Part shown: one piece after another, positions 33,747 to 48,501 of the stretch
Layout: every line of letters begins with the position of its first letter
Position numbering within the stretch: position 1 is the stretch's first letter
Source of the DNA: Amblyomma americanum
Lineage: Eukaryota; Arthropoda; Arachnida; Ixodida; Ixodidae
Assembly: GCF_052857255.1 (NCBI RefSeq)
Contig: NC_135502.1
Coordinates: 184,137,806 to 184,201,805 of the forward strand
Reading direction: 5' to 3'
Length of the DNA: 64,000 bases
The notes under the pieces: model-generated
What the model was told of the DNA's origin: nothing
The model's database searches: none
Seen by the model: the letters and a program-made list of their open reading frames with translations, nothing else
Made by a program: the position numbers and the translations under genes

Positions 33747-36700
33747 ACAGATGTAACTCAGAGAGTTACGATGCTACAAGGAACATCGAGCAACACGGCA
33801 TCAGCCCCTGTGGGAACGGTCCACTGCTGACGACGGCCCTCGGAGTAACATGTGAGACGCTGCGACATCGACGTCAAACTGCTTTAAGCAGACACGCTCC
33901 GTTCATCGGAACGGGGCATGGTGGCGCCTAGAGCGAGACGACGTTGAGGAACAATTTCGTCTTTTTGGTTCAGATTGATGGTTTTGTTCTACCTGGCTGT
34001 ATTGCTCATGAGAACGCCTGGATTACCGACAGCGACCTGAAAACGCTGAACAGATGTAACTCCAAAGTTACGATGCTACAAGGAACATCGAGCAACACGG
34101 CATCAGCACCGGTGGGAACAGTCCACCGCTCTCCAGAGCGCTCAGAGTAACACAGGAGCCGCTGCGACATTGATGTCAAAATGCTTTAAACGTGGTCGCG
34201 CTCCGTTCATCGGAACGGGGCATGGTGGCACCGTGAGCGAGATGACGTTGAGGAACTATTTCGTCTTTTTGGTTCTGATTGTTGGTTTTGTTCTACCTGA
34301 CTGCATTGCTCATGAGAACACCTGGATTACCGACAGCGACCTGAAAACGCTGAAAAGATGTAATTCCGAGAGTTACGATGCTACAAGGAACATCGAGCAA
34401 CACGGTATCAGACCCTGTGGGAACAGTTCTCGGAGTAACATGGGAGCTGCTGCGACATCGACGTCAAACTGCTTTATACAGAGTCACGCTCCGTTCATCT
34501 GAACGGGGCATGGTGCCACCGTGAGCGAGATGACCTTGAGGAACTATTTCGTCTTTTTGGCTCAGATTGTTGGTTTTGTTTTACCTGGCTGCATCGGTCA
34601 CGAGAACGCCTGGATTTCTGACAGCGACCAGAAAACGCTGAACAGATGTAATACCGATAGTTACGATGCTACAATTAACACTGAGCAACACAGCATCAGC
34701 CCCTGTGGAAAGGTACACTCCTGTCCACGGCCCTCGGAGTAAGTTGGGAGCCGCTGCGACATCGACGTCAAATTGATTTAAACAGAGTCACGCTCCGTTC
34801 ATCGGAACGAGACGTGGTGGCAGCGTGAGCGACATGAGGATGAGGAACTATTTCGTGTTTTTGGTTCAGATGGTTGGTTTTGTTCTACCTGGCTGCATTG
34901 CTCAAGAGAACGCCTGGACTACCGACAGCGACCTGAAAACGCTGAAGAGATGTAATGCCCAGAGTTACGATTCCACAAGGAATATCGAGCAACACGGCAT
35001 TAGCCCTAGTGGGAACAGTTCTCGGAGTAACATGGGAGCCGCTGCGACATCGACGTCAAAATGCTTTAAACAGAATCACGCTCCGTTCATTGGAGCGGGG
35101 AATGATGGCACCGTGAGCGAGATGACGTTGAGGAACTATTTCGTCTTTTTAGTTCTGATTGTTGGTTTTGTCCTACCTGGCTGCATTGCTCAAGAGAACG
35201 CCTGGATTACTAACAACGACCCGAAAACGCTGAACAGATATAACTCCGAGAGTTACGATGCTACAAGGAATATCGAGCTACACGGCATCAGCCCCTGTGG
35301 GAACGGTCCACTGCTGTCGACGGCCCTTAGAGTAACATGTGAGCCGGTGCGACATCGACGTCAAACTGCTTTAAACAGAGACACGCTCCGATAATCTGAA
35401 AAGGGAATGGTGGCACCGTGAGCGAGATGACGTTCAGGAACTATTTTGTCTTTTTAGTTCAGATTGTTGGTTTTGTTCTACCTGGCTGCATTGCTCATGA
35501 GAATGACTGGATTACCGGCAGCGACCTGAAAACGCTGAACAGATGTAACTCCGAGAGTTACGATGCTACAATTAACACTGAGCAACACGGCATCAGCCCC
35601 TGTGGGAAAGGTACACTCCTGTCCACGGCCCTTGAAGTAACTTGGGAGCCGCTGCGACATCGACGTCAAATTGATTTAAACAGAGTCACGCTCCGTTCAT
35701 CGGAACGGGACGTGGTGGCAGCGTGAGCGACATGAGGATGAGAAAATGTTTCGTATTTTGGTTCAGATTGTTGGTTTTGTTCTACCTGGCTGCAGGGCTC
35801 ACGAGAATGCCTGGACTACCGAGAGCGACCTGAAAACGCCGAAGAGATGTAATACCCAGAGTTACGATGCCACAAGGAACATCGAGCAACACGGCATCAG
35901 CCCCTGTGGGAACGGTACACTGCTGTCCACGGCACTCGGAGTAACATGGGAGCCTCTGCGACATCGACGTCAACATGCTTTCAACGAAGTCACGCTCCGT
36001 TCATCGGAACGGGACATGGTGGCAGCGTGAGCGAGACGACGAGGAACTATTTCGTCTCTTTGGTTCAGATTGTTGGTTTTGTTCTACCTGAATGCATTGG
36101 TCATGAGAACTCCTGGATTACCGACAGCGACCTCATAACGCTGTACAGCTGTAATACCGATAGTTACGATGCCACAAGGTACATTTAGCAGCATGGCATT
36201 AGACCCTGTGGGAACAGTTCTCGGAGTAACATGGGAGCCGCTGCGAGATCGACGTCAAACTGCTTTAAACAGAATCACGCTCCGTTCATCGGAACGGGGA
36301 ATGGTGCACCGTGAGTGAGATGACGTTGAGGAACTATTTCGTCTTTTTAGTTCAGATTGTTGGTTTTTGTTCTACCTGGCTGCATTGCTCAAGAGAACGC
36401 CTGGATTATTAACAACGACCTGAAAACGCTGAACAGATGTAGCTCCGAGAGTTACGATGCTACAAGGAACATCGAACTACACGGCATCTGCCCCTGTGGG
36501 AACGGTCACTGCTGTCGATGGCCCTCGGAGTAACATCTGAGCCGATGCGACATCGGCGTCAAACTGTTTAAACAGAGACACGCTCCGTTCATCTGAACGG
36601 GACATGGTGGCAGCGTGAGCGACATGACGATGAGAAAATGTTTCGTATTTTTGGTTCAGATCGTTGGTTTTGTTTTTCCTGTTTGCAGTGCTCACGAGAA

Positions 36701-39700
36701 CGCCTGGACTACCGACAGCGAAGTGGAAAACGCTGTGTAGCTGTGATACCGATAGTAACGATGCTACAACGAGCATCGAGCAACACGGCATCAGCCCCTG
36801 TGGGAACGGTACACTGCTGTCCACGGCCCTCGGAGTAAAATGGGAGCCTCTGCAACATCGACGTCAACCTGCTTTCAACGAAGTCACGCTCCGTTCATCG
36901 GAACGGGACATGGTGGCAGCGTGAGCGACATGACGATGAGGAACTATTTGGTATTTTTGGCTCAGATTGTTGGTTTTGTCCTACCTGGCTGCATTGCTCA
37001 AGAGAACGCCTGGATTACTAACAACGACCTGAAAACGCTGAACAGATGTAACTCCGAGAGTTACGGTGCTACAAGGAATATCGAGCTACACGGCATCAGC
37101 CCCTGTGGGAACGGTCCACTGCTGTCGACGGCCCTTGGAGTAACATGTGAGCCGCTGCGACATCGACGTCAATCTGCTTTAAACAGAGTCACGCTCAGTT
37201 CATCTGAACGGGACATGGTGGCAGCGTGAGCGACATGACGATGAGAAAATGTTTCGTATTTTTGGATCAGATTGTTGGTTTTGTTCTTCCTGCTTTTGTA
37301 GTGCCCACGAGAACGCCTGGACAACCGACAGCGAACTGAAAGCGCTGTGCAGCTGTAATGCCGATAGTTATGATGCTACAACGAACATCGAGCAACACGG
37401 CATCAGCCCCTGTGGGAACGGTACACTGCTGTCCACGGCCCTCGGAGTAACATGGGAGCCTCTGCGACATCGACGTCAACCTGCTTTCAACGAAGTCACG
37501 CTCCGTTCATCGGAACGGGTCATGGTGGCGCCGTGAGCGAGATGACGTTGAGGAACTATTTCGTCTTATTGGTTCAGATTGTTGGCTTTGTTCTACATGG
37601 CTGCATCGGTCACGAGAACGCCTGGATTACTGACAACGACCTGAAAACGCTCAACAGATGTAATACCGAGAGTTACGATGCTACAAGGAACATCGAGCAA
37701 AAAGGCATCAGCCCCGGTGGGAACAGTCCCCCGCTCTCCACAGCCCTCGGAGTAACATAGGAGCCGCTGCGACATTGATGTCAAAATGCTTTAAACAGAG
37801 TCGCGGTCCGTACATCGGAACGGGACATGGTGGATCCGTGAGCGAGATGATGTTGATGAAATATTTCATCTTTTTGGTTCAGATTGTTGGTTTTGTTCTA
37901 CCCGGCTGCAGTGCTCACGAGAACGCCTGGACTACCGACAGCAACCTGAAAATGCTGAACAGATGTAACTCCGAGAGTTACGGTGCTACAAGGAATATCG
38001 AGCTACACGGCATCAGCCCCTGTGGGAACGGTCCACTGCTGTTGACGGCCCTTGGAGTAACATGTGAGCCGCTGCGACATCGACGTCAATCTGCTTTAAA
38101 CAGAGTCACGCTCAGTTCATCTGAACGGGACATGGTGGCAGTGTGAGCGACATGACGATGAGAAAATGTTTCGTATTTTTGGATCAGATTGTTGGTTTTG
38201 TTCTTCCTGTTTGTAGTGCCCACGAGAACGCCTGGACTACCGACAGCGAACTGAAAGCGCTGTGCAGCTGTAATGCCGATAGTTATGATGCTACAACGAA
38301 CATCGAGCAACACGGCATCAGCCCCTGTGGGAACGGTACACTGCTGTCCACGGCCCTCGGAGTAACATGGAAGCCGCTGCCACATCGACGTCAAACTGAT
38401 TTCAACAGAGTCACGCTCCGTTCATTGGAACGGGACATTGTGGCAGCGTGAGGGACATGATTATGAGTAACTATTTCGTGTTTTTGGTTCAGAATGTTGG
38501 TTTTGTTCTACGTGGCTGCATTGCTAACGCGCAGGCCTTCATTACCGACAGCGACCCGAAAACGCTGAACAGATGTAACTCCGAGAGTTACGATGCAACA
38601 AGGAACATCGAGCAACACGGCATCAGCCCCGGTGTGAACCGTCCAGCGCTCTCCACAGCCCTCGGAGTAACATTGGAGCCGCTGCGACATTGATGTCAAA
38701 ATGCTTTAAACAGAGTCGCGGTCCGTTCATCGGAACGGGACATGGTGGCACCGTGAGCGAGATGACGTTGAGCAACTATTTCGTTTTTTTGGTTCTGATT
38801 GTTGGTTTTGTTCAACCTGGCTGCATTGCTCATGAGAACGCCTGGATTACCGACAGCGACCTGAAAATGCTGAACAGATGTAACTCAGAGAGTTACGATG
38901 CTACAAGGAACATCGAGCAACACGGCATCAGCCCCTGGGGGAACGGTCCACTGCTGACGACGGCCCTCGGAGCAACATGTGAGGTGCTCCGACATCGACG
39001 TCAAACTGCTTTAAACAGTCACGCTCCGTTCATCGGAACGGGGCATAGTGGCAGCGTGAGCGAGATGACGTTGATGAAATATTTCATCTTTTTGGTTCAG
39101 ATTGTTGGTTTTGTTCTTTCTGGCTGCAGTGCTCACGAGAACGCCTGGATTACCGACAGCGACCTGAAAACGCTGAACAGATGTAATACCGACAGTTACG
39201 ATGATACAAGGAACATCGAGCAACACGGCATCAGCCCCTGGGGGAACGGTACACTGCTGTCCACGGCCCTCGGAGTAGCATAGAAGCCGCTGCGACATCG
39301 ACGTCCAACTGATTTAAACAGAGTCACGCTGCGTTCATCGGAACGGGACATGGTGGCAGCGTGAGCGACATGACGATGAGTAACTCTTTCGTCGTTTTGG
39401 TTCAGGTTGTTGGTTTTGATCTACCTGGCTGCATTGCTCTCGAGAACGCCTGGATTACCGACAGCGACCTAAAAACGCTTAACAGATGTAACTCCGAGAG
39501 TTACGACGCTACAAGGAAGATCGAGCAACACGGCAGCAGCCCCGGTGGGAACAGTCCACCGCTCTCCACAGCCCTCGGAGTAACATAGGAGCCGCTGCGA
39601 CATTGATGTCAAAATGCTTTAAACAGAGTCACGCTCCGTTCATCGGAACGGGGCATGGTGGCACCGTGAGCGAGATGACGTTGAGGAACTATTTCGTATT

Positions 39701-41197
39701 ATTGGTTCAGATTGTTGGCTTTGTTCTACCTGGCTGCATCAGTAACGAGAACGCCTGGATTACTGACAACGACCTGAAAACGCTGAACAGATGTAATACC
39801 GAGAGTTACGATGCTACAAGGAACATCGAACAACACGGCATCAGCCCCGGTGGGAACAGTCCACCGCTCTCCACAGCCCTCGGAGTAACATTGGAGCCGC
39901 TGCGACATTGATGTCAAAATGCTTTAAACAGAGTCGCGGTGCGTTCATCGGAACGGGACATGGTGGCACCGTGAGCGAGATGACGTTGAGAAACTATTTC
40001 GTTTTTTTGGTTCTGATTGTTGGTTTTGTTCTACCTGGCTGCATTGCTCAATAGAACGCCTGGATTACCGACAGCGACCTGAAATTTCTGAACAGATGTA
40101 ACTCAGTGAGTTACGATGCTACAAGGAACATCGAGCAACACGGCATCAGCCCCTGTGGGAACGGTCCACTGCTCACGACGGCCCTCGTAGCAACATGTGA
40201 GGTGCTGCGACATCGACGTCAAACTGCTTTAAACAGTCACGCTCCGTTCATCGGAACGGGGCATGGTGGCAGCGTGAGCGAGATGACGTTGATGAAATAT
40301 TTCATCTTTTTGTTTCAAATTGTTGGTTTTGTTCTTCCTGGCTGCAGAGCTCACGAGAAAGCCTGGACTACCGACAGCGACCTGAAAACGCAGAACAGAT
40401 GGAGTACCGACAGTTACGATGCTACAAGGAACATCGAGCAGCACGGCATCAGCCCCCGTGGGAACGGTACACTGCTGTCCACGGCCCTCAGAGTAACATG
40501 AAAGCCGCTGCAACATCGACGTCAAACTGATTTAAACAGAGTCACGCTCCGTTCATTGGAACGGGACATTGTGACAGCGTGAGCGACATGCTGATGAGGA
40601 AATATTTCGTGTTTTTGGTTCAGAATGTTGGTTTTGTTCTACGTGGCTCCATTGCTCACGCGAACGCCTGCATTACCGACAGCGACCTGAAAACGCTGAA
40701 CAGATGTAACTGCGAGAGTTACGATGCTACAAGGAACATCGAGCAACACGGCATCAGCCCCTGGGGGAACGGTACACTGCTGTCCACGGCCCTCGGAGTA
40801 ACATGGAAGCCGCTGCGACATCGACGTCCAAGTGATTTAAACAGAGTCACGCTCCGTTCATCGGAACGGGACATGGTGGCAGCGTGAGCGACATGACGGT
40901 GAGGAACTCTTTCGTCGTTTTGGTTCAAGTTGTTTGTTTTGATCTGCCTGGCTGCATTGCTCTCGAGAACGCCTGGATTACCGACAGCGACCTGAAAACG
41001 CTGAACAGATGTAACTCCGAGAGTTACGATGCTACAAGGAACATCGAGCAACACGGTATAAGCCCCGGTGGGAACAGTCCACCGCTCTCCACAGCCCTCG
41101 GAGTAACATAGGAGACGCTGCGACATTGATGTCAAAATGCTTTAAACAGAGTCGCGCTCCGTTCATCGGAACGGGGCATGGTGGCACCGTGAGCGAG

Positions 41198-42100
41198 ATG
41201 ACGTGGAGGAACTATTTCGTCTTATTGGTTCAGATTGTTGGCTTTGTTCTACCTGGTTTCATCGGTCACGAGAACGCCTGGATTACTGACAACGACCTGA
41301 AAACGCTGAACAGATGTAACTCCGAGAGTTACGGTGCTACAAGGAATATCGAGCTACACGGCATCAGCCCCTGTGGGAACGGTCCACTGCTGTCGACGGC
41401 CCTTGGAGTAACATGTGAGCCGCTGCGACATCGACGTCAATCTGCTTTAAACAGAGTCACGCTCAGTTCATCTGAACGGGACATGGTGGCAGCGTGAGCG
41501 ACATGACGATGAGAAAATGTTTCGTATTTTTGGATCAGATTGTTGGTTTTGTTCTTCCTGCTTTTGTAGTGCCCACGAGAACGCCTGGACAACCGACAGC
41601 GAACTGAAAGCGCTGTGCAGCTGTAATGCCGATAGTTATGATGCTACAACGAACATCGAGCAACACGGCATCAGCCCCTGTTGGAACGGTACACTGCTGT
41701 CCACGGCCCTCGGAGTAACATGGGAGCCTCTGCGACATCGACGTCAACCTGCTTTCAACGAAGTCACGCTCCGTTCATCGGAACGGGACATGGTGGCGCC
41801 GTGAGCGAGATGACGTTGAGGAAATATTTCATCTTTTTGGTTCAGATTGTTGGTTTTGTTCTTCCTGGCTGCAGTGCTCACGAGAACGCCTGGACTACCG
41901 ACAGCGACCTGAAAACGCAGAACAGATGGAGTACCGAAAGTTACGATGCTACAAGGAACATCGAGCAGCATGGCGTCAGCCCCTGTGGGAACGGTACACT
42001 GCTGTCCACGGCCCTCGGTGTAACATGGAAGCCGCTGCCACATCGACGTCAATCTGATTTAAACAGAGTCACGCTCCGGTCATTGGAACGGGACATTGTA
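41198..42100 (+). repeat. Dispersed three-unit segment E
   Basis: Matches 61851-62760 at offset 20653. The part from about 41503 also matches 52747-53350 (offset 11244). The private marker is CTTCCTGCTTTTGTAGTGCCC, which makes a 307 bp unit. A related form, CTTCCTGTTTGTAGTGCCC, is near 38204. Confidence 0.8.
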
Positions 42101-44783
42101 GCATCGTGAGCGACATGATGATGAGGAACTATTTCGTGTTTTTGGTTCAGAATGTTGGTTTTGTTCTACGTGGCTCCATTGCTCACGCGAACGCCTGCAT
42201 TACCGACAGCGACCTGAAAACGCTGAACAGATGTAACTCCGAGAGTTACGATGCTGCAAGGAACATCGAGCAACACGGTATCAGCCCCGGTGCGAACAGT
42301 CCACCGCTCTCCACAGCCCTCGGAGTAACATAGGATCCGCTGCGACATTGATGTCAAAATGCTTTAAACAGAGTCGCGCTCCGTTCATCGGAACGGGGCA
42401 TGGTGGCACCGTGAGCGAGATGACGTTGAGGAACTATTTCGTCTTATTGGTTCAGATTGTTGGCGTTGTTCTACCTGGCTGCATCGGTCACGAGAACGCC
42501 TGGATTACTGACAACGACCTGAAAACGCTGAACAGATGTAATACCGAGTGTTACGATGCTACAAGGAACATCGAGCAACACGGCATCAGCCACGGTGGGA
42601 ACAGTCCACCGCTCTCCACAGCCCTCGGAGTAACATAGGAGCCGCTGCGACATTGATGTCAAAATGTTTTAAACAGAGTCGCAGTCCGTTCATCGGAACG
42701 GGACATGGTGGCACCGTGAGCGAGATGACGTTGAGCAACTATTTCGTTTTTTTGGTTCTGATTGTTGGTGTTGTTCTACCTGGCTGCATTGCTCACGAGA
42801 ACGCCTCGATTACCGATAGCGACCTGAAAACGCTGAACAGATGTAACTCAGTGAGTTACGATGCTACAAGGAACATCGAGCAACAAGGCATCAGCCCCTG
42901 TGGGAAAGGTCCACTGCTGACGACGGCCCTCGGAGTAACATGTTAGGCGCTGCGACATAGACGTCAAACTGCTTTAAACAGTCACGCTCCGTTCATCGGA
43001 ACGGGGCATGGTGGCAGCGTGAGCGAGATGACGTTGATGAAATATTTCATCTTTTTGGTTCAGATTGTTGGTATTGCTCTACCTGGCTGCATTGCTCACG
43101 AGAACGCCTGGATTACCGACAGCGACCTGAAAACGCTGAACAGATGTAATACCGACAGTTACAATGCTACAAGGAACATCCAGCAACACGGCATCAGCCC
43201 CTGGGGGAACGGTACACTGCTGTCCACGGCCCTCGGAGTGACATGGAAGCCGCTGCGACATCGACGTCCAAGTGATTTAAACAGAGTCACGTTCCGTTCA
43301 TCGGAACGGGACATGGTGGCACCGTGAGCGAGATGACGTTGAGCAACTATTTCGTTTTATTGGTTCTGATTGTTGGTTTTGTTCAACCTGGCTGCATTGC
43401 TCATGAGAACGCCTGGATTACCGACAGCGACCTGAAAACGCTGAACAGATGTAATACCGACAGTTACAATGCTACAAGGAACATCGAGCAACACGGCATC
43501 AGCCCCTTGGGGAACGGTACACTGCTGTCCACGGCCCTCGGAGTAACATGGAAGCCGCAGGGACATCGACGTCCAACTGATTTAAACAGAGTCACGCTGC
43601 GTTCATCGGAACGGGACATGGTGGCAGCGTGAGCGACATGACGATGAGTAACTCTTTCGTCGTTTTGGTTCAGGTTGTTGGTTTTGATCTACCAGGCTGC
43701 ATTGCTCTCGAGAACGCCTGGATTACCGACAGCGACCTGAAAACGCTAAACAGATGATAACTCCGAGAGTTACGACGCTACAAGGAAGATCGAGCAACAC
43801 GGCAGCAGCCCCGGTGGGAACAGTCCACCGCTCTCCACAGCCCTCGGAGTAACATAGGAGCCGCTGCGACATTGATGTCAAAATGCTTTAAACAGAGTCA
43901 CGCTCCGTGTATCGGAACGGGGCATGGTGGCACCGTGAGCGAGATGACGTTGAGGAACTATTTCGTCTTATTGGTTCAGATTGTTGGCTTTGTTCTACAT
44001 GGCTGCATCGGTCACGAGAACGCCTGGATTACTGACAACGACCTGAAAACGCTGAACAGATGTAATAGCGAGAGTCACGATGCTACAAGGAACATCGAGC
44101 AACACGGCATCAGCCCCGCTGGGAACAGTCCACCGCTCTCCACAGCCCTCGGAGTAAAGGACCGCTGCGACATTGATGTCAAAATGCTTTAAACAGAGTC
44201 GCGGTCCGTTCATCGGAACGGGACATGGTGGCACCGTGAGCGAGATGACGTTGAGCAACTATTTCGTTTTTTTGGTTCTGATTGTTGGTGTTGTTCTACC
44301 TGGCTGCATTGCTCACGAGAACGCCTGGATTACCGACAGCGACCTGAAAACGCTGAACAGTTGTAACTCAGTGAGTTACGATGCTACAAGGAACATCGAG
44401 CAACAAGGCATCAGCCCCTGTGGGAACTGTCCACTGCTGACGACGGCCCTCGGAGTAACATGTGAGGTGCTGCGACATAGAAGCCAAACTGCTTTTAACA
44501 GTCACGCTCCGTTCATCGGAACGGGGCATGGTGGCAGCTTGAGCGAGATGACGTTGATGAAATATTTCATCTTTTTGGTTCAGATTGTTGGTTTTGCTCT
44601 ACCTGGCTGCATTGCTCACGAGAACGCCTTGATTACCGACAGCGACCTGAAAACGCTGAACAGATGTAATACCGACAGTTACGATGCTACAAGGAACATC
44701 AAGCAAAAAGGCATCAGCCCCGGTGGGAACAGTCCCCCGCTCTCCACAGCCCTCGGAGTAACATAGGAGCCGCTGCGACATTG

Positions 44784-45761
44784 ATGTCAAAATGCTTTAA
44801 ACAGAGTCACGCTCCGTTCATCGGAACGGGGCATGGTGGCACCGTGAGCGAGATGACATTGAGGAACTGTTTGGTATTATTGGTTCAGATTGTTGGCTTT
44901 GTTCTACCTGCCTGCATCAGTCACGAGAACGCCTGGATTACTGACAGCGACCTGAAAACGCTGAACAGATGTAACTCCGAGAGTTACGATGCAACAAGCA
45001 ACATCGAGCAACACGGCATCAGCCCCGGTGGGAACAGTCCACCGCTCTCCACAGCCCATCGGAGTAACATTGGAGCCGCTGCGACATTGATGTCAAAATG
45101 CTTTAAACAGAGTCGCGGTCCGTTCATCGGAACGGGACATGGTGGCACCGTGAGCGAGATGACGTTGAGCAACTATTTCGTTTTTTTGGTTCTGATTGTT
45201 GGTTTTGTTCTGCCTGGCTGCATTGCTCATGAGAACGCCTGGATTACCGACAGCGACCTGAAAATTCTGAACAGATGTAACTCAGAGAGTTACGATGCTA
45301 CAAGGAACATCGAGCAACAAGGCATCAGCCCCTGTGGGAACGGTCCACTGCTCACGACGGCCCTCGGAGCAACATGTGAGGTGCTGCGACATCGACGTCA
45401 AACTGCTTTAAACAGTCACGCTCCGTTCATTGGAACGGGGCATGGTGGCAGCGTGAGCGAGATGACGTTGATGAAATATTTCATCTTTTTGTTTCAGATT
45501 GTTGGTTTTGTTCTTCCTGGCTGCAGTGCTCACGAGAACGCCTGTAGTACCCACAATGACCTGAAAACGCAGAACAGATGGAGTACCGACAGTTTACGAT
45601 GCTACAAGGAACATCGAGCAGCACGGCATCAGCCCCGTGGGAACGGTACACTGCTGCCTACGGCCCTCGGAGTAACATGGAAGCCGCTGCAACATCGACG
45701 TCAAACTGATTTAAACAGAGTCACGCTCCGTTCATTGGAACGGGACATTGTGGCAGCGTGA
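44784..45761 (+). other. Longest open frame in the window (325 codons, three units; not called as a gene)
   Basis: Runs from ATG 44784 (in a CGACATTGATGTCAAAATG stretch) to TGA 45761 across landmarks 44853, 45159 and 45462. It stays open because the spacings are 306 and 303 bp. The third repeat is frameshifted inside by an extra T at about 45594 (GACAGTTTACGATG) and returns to frame after a base loss at about 45635 (CCCCGTGGG). Length here reflects unit spacing, and the signal-like segment would occur three times in one chain, so I do not call a gene. Confidence 0.15.
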
Positions 45762-47829
45762 GCGACATGCTGATAAAGAAATATTTCGTGTTTTTGGTTC
45801 AGAATGTTGTTTTGTTCTACGTGGCTACATTGCTCACGCGAACGCCTGCATTACCGACAGCGACCTGAAAACGCTGAACAGATGTAACTCCGAGAGTTAC
45901 GATGCTACAAGGAACATCGAGCAACACGGCATCAGCCCCTGGGGAACGGTACACTGCTGCCCACGCCCTCGGAGTAACATGGAAGCCGCTGCGACATCGA
46001 CGCCCAGCTGATTTAAACAAAGTCACGCTCTTTTCATCGGAACGGGACATGGTGGCACGGTGAGCGAGATGACGTTGAGGAACTATTTCGTCTTATTGGT
46101 TCAGATTGTTGGCTTTGTTCTACCTGGCTGCATCGGTCACGAGAACGCCTGGATTACTGATAACGGCATGAAAACGCTGAACAGATGTAATACCGAGAGT
46201 TACGATGCTACAAGGAACATCGAGCAGCATAGCATCAACCCCTGTGGGAACGGTACACTGCTGTCCACGGCCCTCGGAGTAACATGGAAGCCGCTGCCAC
46301 ATCGACGTCAAACTGATTTCAACAGAGTCACGCTCCGTTCATTGGAACGGGACATTGTGGCAGCGTGAGCGACATGATTATGAGGAACTATTTCGTGTTT
46401 TTGGTTCAGAATGTTGGTTTTGTTCTACGTGGCTGCATTGCTAACGCGAACGCCTGCATTACCGACAGCGACCGAAAACGCTGAACAGATGTAACTCCGA
46501 GAGTTACGATGCAACAAGGAACATCGAGCAACACGGTATCAGCCCCGGTGGGAACAGTCCATTGCTCTCCACACCCCTCGGAGTAACATAGGAGCCGCTG
46601 CGACATTGATGTCAAAATGCTTTAAACAGAGTAACGCTCCGTCATCGGAACGGGGCATGGTGGCACGGTGAGCGAGATGACGTTGAGGAACTATTTCGTC
46701 TTATTGGTTCAGATTGTTGGCTTTGTTCTACCTGGCTGCATCGGTCACGAGAACGCCTGGATTACTGACAACGACCTGAAAACGCTGAACAGATGTAATA
46801 CCGAGAGTTACGATGCTACAAGGAACATCGAACAAAACGGCATCAGCCCCGGTGGGAACAGTCCACCGCTCTCCACAGCAATCGGAGTAACTTTGGAGCC
46901 GCTGCGACATTGATGTTAAAATGCTTTAAACAGAGGTTGCGGTCCGTTCATCGGAACGGGACATGGTGGCACCGTGAGCGAGATGACGTTGAGCAACTAT
47001 TTCGTTTTTTTGGTTCTGATTGTTGGTTTTTGTTCTACCTGGCTGCAGTGCTCACGAGAGCGCCTGGACTACCGACAGCGACCTGAAAACGCAGAACAGA
47101 TGGAGTACCGACAGTTACGATGCTACAAGGAACATCGAGCAGCACGGCATCAGCCCCTGTGGGAACGGTACACTGCTGTCCACGGCCCTCGGAGTAACAT
47201 GGAAGCCGCTACCACATCGACGTCAAACTGATTTAACTAGAGTCACGCTCCGTTCATTGGAACGGGACATTGTGGCAGCGTGAGCGACATGATGATGAGG
47301 AACTATTTCGTGTTTTTGGTTCAGAATGTTAGTTTTGTTCTACGTGGCTCCATTGCTCACGCGAACCCCTGCATTACCGTTAGCGACCTGAAAACGCTGA
47401 ACAGATGTAACTCCGAGAGTTACGATGCTGCAAGGAACATCGAGCAACACGGTATCAGCCCCGGTGCGAAAAGTCCACCGCTCTCCACAGCCCTCGGAGT
47501 AACATAGACGCCGCTGCGACATTGATGTCAAAATGCTTTAAACACAGTCGCACTCCGTTCATCGGAACGGGACATGGTGGCACCGTGAGCTAGATGACGT
47601 TGAACAACTATTTCGTTTTTTTGGTTCTGATTGTTGGTGTTGTTCTACCTGGCTGCATTGCTCACGAGAACGCCTGGATTACCGACAGCGACCTGGAAAC
47701 GCTGAACAGATGTAACTCAGTGAGTTACGATGCTACAAGGAACATCGAGCAACAAGGCATCAGCCCCTGTGGGAACGGTCCACTGCTGACGACGGCCCTC
47801 GGAGTAACATAGGAGCCGCTGCGACATTG

Positions 47830-48501
47830 ATGTCAAAATGCTTTAAACAGAGTCGCGGTCCGTTCATCGGAACGGGACATGGTGGCACCTTGAGCGAGAT
47901 GACGTTGAGCAACTATTTCGTTTTTTTGGTTCTGATTGTCAGTGTTGTTCTACCTGGCTGCATTGCTCACGAGAACGCCTGGATTACCGACAGTGACCTG
48001 AAAACGTTGAACAGATGTAACGCAGAGAGTTACGACGCTACAAGGAACATCGAGCAACACGGCATCAGCCCCTGTGGGAACGGTCCACTGCTGACGACGG
48101 CCCTCGGAGTAACATGTGAGGTGCTGCGACATCGACGTCAAACTGCTTTCAACAGTCACGCTCCGTTCATCGGAACGGGGCATAGTGGCAGGGTGAGCGA
48201 GATGACGCAGATGAAATATTTCATCTTTTTGGTTCAGATTGTTGGTTTTGCTCTACCTGGCTGCATTGCTCACGAGAACGCCTGGATTTCAGACAGCGAC
48301 CTGAAAACGCTGAACAGATGTAATACCGACAGTTACGATGCTACAAGGAACATCGAGCAACACGGCATCAGCCCCTGGGGGAACGGTACACTGCGGTCCA
48401 CGGCCCTCGTAGTAACATGGAAGCCGCTGCGACATCGATGTCCAACTGATTTAAACAGAGTCACGCTCCGTTCATCGGAACGGGACATGGTGGCAGCGTG
48501 A
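47830..48501 (+). other. Two-unit fused open frame (223 codons; not called as a gene)
   Basis: Open from ATG 47830 to TGA 48501 through landmarks 47899 and 48202, a 303 bp spacing caused by loss of AG in AACAGAGTCAC (here AACAGTCAC). This is the second route, beside the 17 bp deletion, by which neighbouring frames become fused. Confidence 0.15.

Noticed and set aside
44784..45761. A real 325-residue protein with three repeats
   Set aside because: Openness depends only on two spacings divisible by 3, and there are compensating one-base shifts inside the third unit; neighbouring units do not continue the pattern.
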